DNA of 64,000 nt from the NCBI GenBank assembly GCA_023433275.1, contig JAEZDN010000125.1, positions 1 through 64,000 of the forward strand. Direction: 5' to 3'. The translations under genes and the position numbers were made by a program. This document shows, one piece after another, positions 61,433-64,000 of the stretch; position 1 is the stretch's first letter; the number at the start of each line of letters is the position of its first letter. The notes beneath the pieces were generated by a model. It was not told the DNA's origin and made no database searches. It saw only the letters and a list, made by a program, of their open reading frames with translations. The DNA comes from Verrucomicrobiota bacterium. Its GTDB lineage: Bacteria; Verrucomicrobiota; Verrucomicrobiia; Opitutales; Opitutaceae.

Positions 61433-62440
61433 GTGCATTTGCTGCCTGAGTTGTTGGAGACAGTCTCGCTGAACGATCCATTGACCTACCTGGTCGTGTT
61501 TCTCGGCATGTCGCTGCTGATGTTGTGGCGGCTGGAGGCGATGCTCGACCATGGACTCGAGGGAACGGCGCTCGGCACGCTGCTGCTGCCCTATTGTTCG
61601 GGTCTGGGAAACCTGCTCTTTGTCGCGCTGATGTTGAAAAAGGCGGACGGTGGCCAGGAGGTGTTGACCAACAGCCTCGTGAACAATGTCACGAATCTCA
61701 CGCTGTTGCTGGGTCTGCCGGCCCTGTGCTGGGGGCTCACGATCTTGCCGGCCAGCGGGGCCAAGGGCGGGCGGAGCACGAAGGGAGCCGGGGGCAGCGA
61801 CGCCCAACTGAACCGGCTGTCGCTGTTGTTGACGCTTACGGCGGTGCTTTTCTTCACGGCGGCGGTCTGGCTGTTGGGGCGGGACGGGCGGCTCGATCGC
61901 ACCGATGGATTTGTGCTGATCGGATTGTTCTTGTTTTGGCAATGCGTCCAGGTGTTCGACGTGTTGAAGCATAATGTGCGGCAACGAGTGAGCTTCGGGA
62001 TACGGTTCTATGTCGATGCGGCGGTGGTCGTCGCGTGTGCCTACCTGATTTATGAATCCATCGAATGGCTCGTGGCCTGGATCACGGCGCAACGACAGGG
62101 CTTCGTGAGCCGGGATAACCTGGGCTGGCTCACGGGGTGGCTGATGGTGCTACCCAACGCCATCCTTGCGCTCTACTGGGGCTGGCGGCGCCGGGCGGAC
62201 GTGGTGTACAGCTCGCAAGTGGGGGACGGGCACATCTGTATTCCGCTTGGTCTCGGGATTTTCGCGCTCTGGTCTCCCATGGTGGTGCCGGCGTTTGCCC
62301 TGAACTCGTTGCTTCTGCTGGGTGGCGTGGCCGTGGTCCAGGCCGGTTTTCTTATTTTCACCGGCGGTCTCCCGCGCTGGGCGGGCGCGGTGATGTGCCT
62401 GGCGTACGGCGGTTTTGTTTACGCCGGTCTGGTGGGGTAG
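61433..62440 (+). CDS. CaCA-superfamily cation exchanger-like membrane protein
   Basis: A 335-residue membrane protein with ten or so spans. The first alpha-repeat-like section reads GTALGTLLLPYCSGLGNLLF followed by VLTNSLVNNVTNLTLLLGLP. The second has GWLTGWLMVLPNAILALYWG and VGDGHICIPLGLGIFAL. The NSxxxNNVTN-type motif in each half suggests an inverted-repeat exchanger of the Na+/Ca2+ type, although several consensus acidic residues are replaced, so ion specificity is open. A loop between the halves (SGAKGGRSTKGAGGSDAQLN) is low complexity. The start is GTG at 61433. It lies alone between spacers. Confidence 0.68.
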   Translation: MHLLPELLETVSLNDPLTYLVVFLGMSLLMLWRLEAMLDHGLEGTALGTLLLPYCSGLGNLLFVALMLKKADGGQEVLTNSLVNNVTNLTLLLGLPALCWGLTILPASGAKGGRSTKGAGGSDAQLNRLSLLLTLTAVLFFTAAVWLLGRDGRLDRTDGFVLIGLFLFWQCVQVFDVLKHNVRQRVSFGIRFYVDAAVVVACAYLIYESIEWLVAWITAQRQGFVSRDNLGWLTGWLMVLPNAILALYWGWRRRADVVYSSQVGDGHICIPLGLGIFALWSPMVVPAFALNSLLLLGGVAVVQAGFLIFTGGLPRWAGAVMCLAYGGFVYAGLVG

Positions 62441-62450
62441 GGGTGACTAG

Positions 62451-62476
62451 AATTCAGAATTCAGAATTCAGATTCA
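62451..62476. repeat. AATTCAG heptamer tandem repeat
   Basis: Three exact copies of AATTCAG (62451-62471) followed by a partial ATTCA form a micro-repeat in the 108-base convergent spacer. It is a strikingly AT-rich patch in high-GC DNA; no function is apparent. Confidence 0.7.
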
Positions 62477-62548
62477 AAAATCAGTATCGGACTTCTGCCT
62501 GGCCGGAATGTGGGCAAGGCCAACTGACGCGGAATGTCGCGGGTCGAC

Positions 62549-62965
62549 TTACTCGAGCGGATCGTCGCGGAACTGATTGGCGAGATCCACGAAAGGTTTT
62601 TGAGCGGCCAGCCAGTGCGGATCCTGGCGGATTTCAGTCATCGATTTGGCCGTGTGGTTGCAGAAAAGGTAAGCGGCGGGCCCGAGGCGCAGGCACGCGT
62701 CGTAATGGGCGCCGTGCGCGTGAGGGGCGAATTCGAAATCGCCGACGGCCATTTTGCGGCCCTCGATCTCGACCTGCAGGGGCGCGATATCGGTCTTGAA
62801 GCGTCGTTGGTAGGATTCTGCGCGCGGGCCTTCATAAGCGAGGATGGCGCCGGATTCGCGGGCCAGTTTCACGAGTACCCATTCGTCGAACAGCGTTTGG
62901 CGGTAGAGCGTGTTCATCCGTCCGAGGGCGAGGATGACAGCGGAGCGGGCGTCAGCGAGATTCAT
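62549..62965 (-). CDS. Conserved-looking hypothetical protein
   Basis: A 138-residue soluble protein (NLADARSAVILALGRMNTLY; DEWVLVKLARESGAILAYEG; HGAHYDACLRLGPAAYLFCN, ending FVDLANQFRDDPLE). It has no signal peptide or membrane segment. The pattern of conserved-looking aromatic and charged residues recalls small uncharacterised verrucomicrobial proteins, but I do not recognise a family. It is convergent with the exchanger gene and followed upstream by a repeat-rich gap. Confidence 0.6.
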   Translation of the reverse strand: MNLADARSAVILALGRMNTLYRQTLFDEWVLVKLARESGAILAYEGPRAESYQRRFKTDIAPLQVEIEGRKMAVGDFEFAPHAHGAHYDACLRLGPAAYLFCNHTAKSMTEIRQDPHWLAAQKPFVDLANQFRDDPLE

Positions 62966-63186
62966 GAACCGGATATTTGAATCGGGCAGGGGAGTGGCCA
63001 GACTAATGTGCGGCGAAGGGGATTTGGGAAAGCTTTACGACAGCCGCGGGAACTTTCCGGGCTTGGTGGCATGGCGAGCCTATCCGCACAAGGTAGCCGA
63101 GTCGTCCCGACGAGCCGCGAGCCCCCAACTCATCAACATCCCCCGTCCTTCGAAGAAGGAAAACATATCGAAGAAGGAAAACCTAT
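62966..63186. other. Gap upstream of the hypothetical protein
   Basis: No gene is supported; a plus-strand open frame here has no family resemblance. The stretch includes a short direct repeat GAAGAAGGAAAAC (63153-63178) and leads into the GGATCCTTCGC repeat. Confidence 0.4.
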
Positions 63187-63290
63187 CCCACCCGTCATCC
63201 TGAGCGCAGCGAAGGATCACGGAGGCGGCGCGCGTTCGTCCTTCGTCCTTGTGCTTGGATCCTTCGCTGCGCTCAGGATGACGGTGCGAC
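63187..63290. repeat. Inverted pair of the GGATCCTTCGC repeat
   Basis: ACCCGTCATCCTGAGCGCAG plus CGAAGGATC (63190-63219) and CTTGGATCCTTCGCTGCGCT plus CAGGATGACGG (63253-63283) are inverted copies around a 34-base loop, the same design as at 30109-30208. The rest of the gap to 63495 shows nothing else. Confidence 0.75.
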
Positions 63291-63495
63291 AGTTTGAACT
63301 ATTTCGCACCGGGCCATGCCGTAGGATGTAGGGGCCCGGAGCCGATGGATCGTAACCCAATAGGTTACTCGTGCATGAATGGCGGGGCGGTGGGCCTGCG
63401 AGTTGTGGGGGACTCGCCCTGCCCGGCGGGATTGGCGCGACAACCTTTCCGTTCGACAGGCGTGCGGTGGCGGGGCAATTTGGGCGCCCTTCCCC

Positions 63496-64000
63496 ATGAA
63501 AATCCCCTCCGTTTTCGCCGCCGCATTGCTCGTTGTTCTCATGGTCCGCCTGGCGGCCGCGCCCGATCCGGCGTGGCTCGGACACGATCGCGAGCGTCCG
63601 CTCCCACCGGTCGTCAAGCCGGGCACGTTCAGTTCCCAGGAGCAGCCGGGCGTGCCGCCGTCCGACGCGGTGGTGTTGTTTGATGGCAAGGACATCAGCG
63701 CCTGGACCGCGATGGATGGCAGTCCGACCAAGTGGATCGTGAACGACGGCGCGCTCGAATGTGTGCCCGGCAGCGGGTATATTCGTTCGCTCCAGGCCTT
63801 CGGTGATTGTCAGCTCCATATTGAATGGGCCGCTCCCGCCGTCGTGAAGGGACAGAGCCAGGGCCGCGGCAACAGCGGCGTCTTTTTCGGGCTGGGCCGC
63901 TATGAAATCCAGGTGCTGGATTCGTATGAGAACAAGACCTACGCCGACGGGTCGGCGGGATCGGTTTATAACCAGTATCCCGCTTTGGTGAATCCCACGC
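63496..64000 (+). CDS. Secreted DUF1080 (3-keto-disaccharide hydrolase-like) protein, cut by the window edge
   Basis: Partial gene; at least 168 codons are visible and it runs off the right edge. A signal peptide (KIPSVFAAALLVVLMVRLAAA) is followed by SSQEQPGVPPSDAVVLFDGK and DISAWTAMDGSPTKWIVNDG, then RSLQAFGDCQLHIEWAAP and GRGNSGVFFGLGRYEIQVLD, the DUF1080 signature (FDGK, NSG, YEIQVLDSY). DUF1080 proteins form a jelly-roll fold, and some hydrolyse 3-keto-glycosides. They are numerous in Planctomycetes and Verrucomicrobia and often exported. The ATG at 63496 fits the signal peptide. The complete substrate-binding half lies outside the window. Confidence 0.88.
   Translation, partial: MKIPSVFAAALLVVLMVRLAAAPDPAWLGHDRERPLPPVVKPGTFSSQEQPGVPPSDAVVLFDGKDISAWTAMDGSPTKWIVNDGALECVPGSGYIRSLQAFGDCQLHIEWAAPAVVKGQSQGRGNSGVFFGLGRYEIQVLDSYENKTYADGSAGSVYNQYPALVNPT

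Overview
This is a 64 kb, GC-rich bacterial chromosomal window. The gene content points to Verrucomicrobiota, most likely the Opitutaceae. The clues are a DUF1080 secreted protein at the right edge, a Tat-exported Gfo/Idh/MocA oxidoreductase next to a HEAT-repeat/discoidin lipoprotein, many GTG/TTG starts, and abundant short dispersed palindromes between genes. The lineage is inferred from gene content only. I found no rRNA, tRNA, CRISPR array, transposase or phage gene. Layout: (1) 297-3479 holds leuD and leuC, with a divergent LysR regulator. (2) 3600-27267 is a cell-surface polysaccharide locus of about 24 kb. It contains eight glycosyltransferases (four GT4-like, four GT2-like), three large polytopic membrane proteins, two NAD-dependent epimerases, a DegT/DnrJ aminotransferase, rmlA, rmlB, and a reductase resembling plant and viral NRS/ER rather than RmlC plus RmlD. 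An alpha-oxoamine synthase (serine palmitoyltransferase-like) lies inside it. Four of its proteins seem to carry a similar beta-sandwich appendage. (3) 27475-37462 is a mixed region: a zinc metallopeptidase/ATP-grasp gene pair, a spermidine-synthase-like protein split into membrane and soluble genes, a rhomboid-fold protein lacking catalytic residues, a DUF4256 protein, an MBL-fold hydrolase, a pentameric ligand-gated ion channel homologue and a MOSC protein. (4) 37703-44340 is cobalamin-linked: metH (with in-frame repeat insertions in its linkers) faces away from a probable cobalamin riboswitch that precedes a TonB-dependent receptor. (5) 44570-52360 carries a C-terminal remnant of an MmeI-like restriction/methylation enzyme, recQ, an AlkZ-like DNA glycosylase, a membrane-anchored coiled-coil protein and a PIN-PhoH ATPase. 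(6) 52375-64000 carries the HEAT lipoprotein and oxidoreductase, a second cobalamin-linked group (DUF6580-like membrane protein, PduO-type adenosyltransferase, peptide deformylase), an unrecognised pair of membrane and coiled-coil/pseudo-protease proteins, a CaCA-like exchanger and the start of a DUF1080 protein. How the genes work together: the RmlA/RmlB/NRS-ER-like enzymes would supply a dTDP-rhamnose-type donor. The glycosyltransferases and membrane proteins would build and handle a surface glycan. MetH needs cobalamin, which the TonB receptor, adenosyltransferase and possibly the DUF6580-like protein would import and process. Between genes there are at least five families of short dispersed repeats, some forming long hairpins, and one family also sits inside the metH coding sequence.
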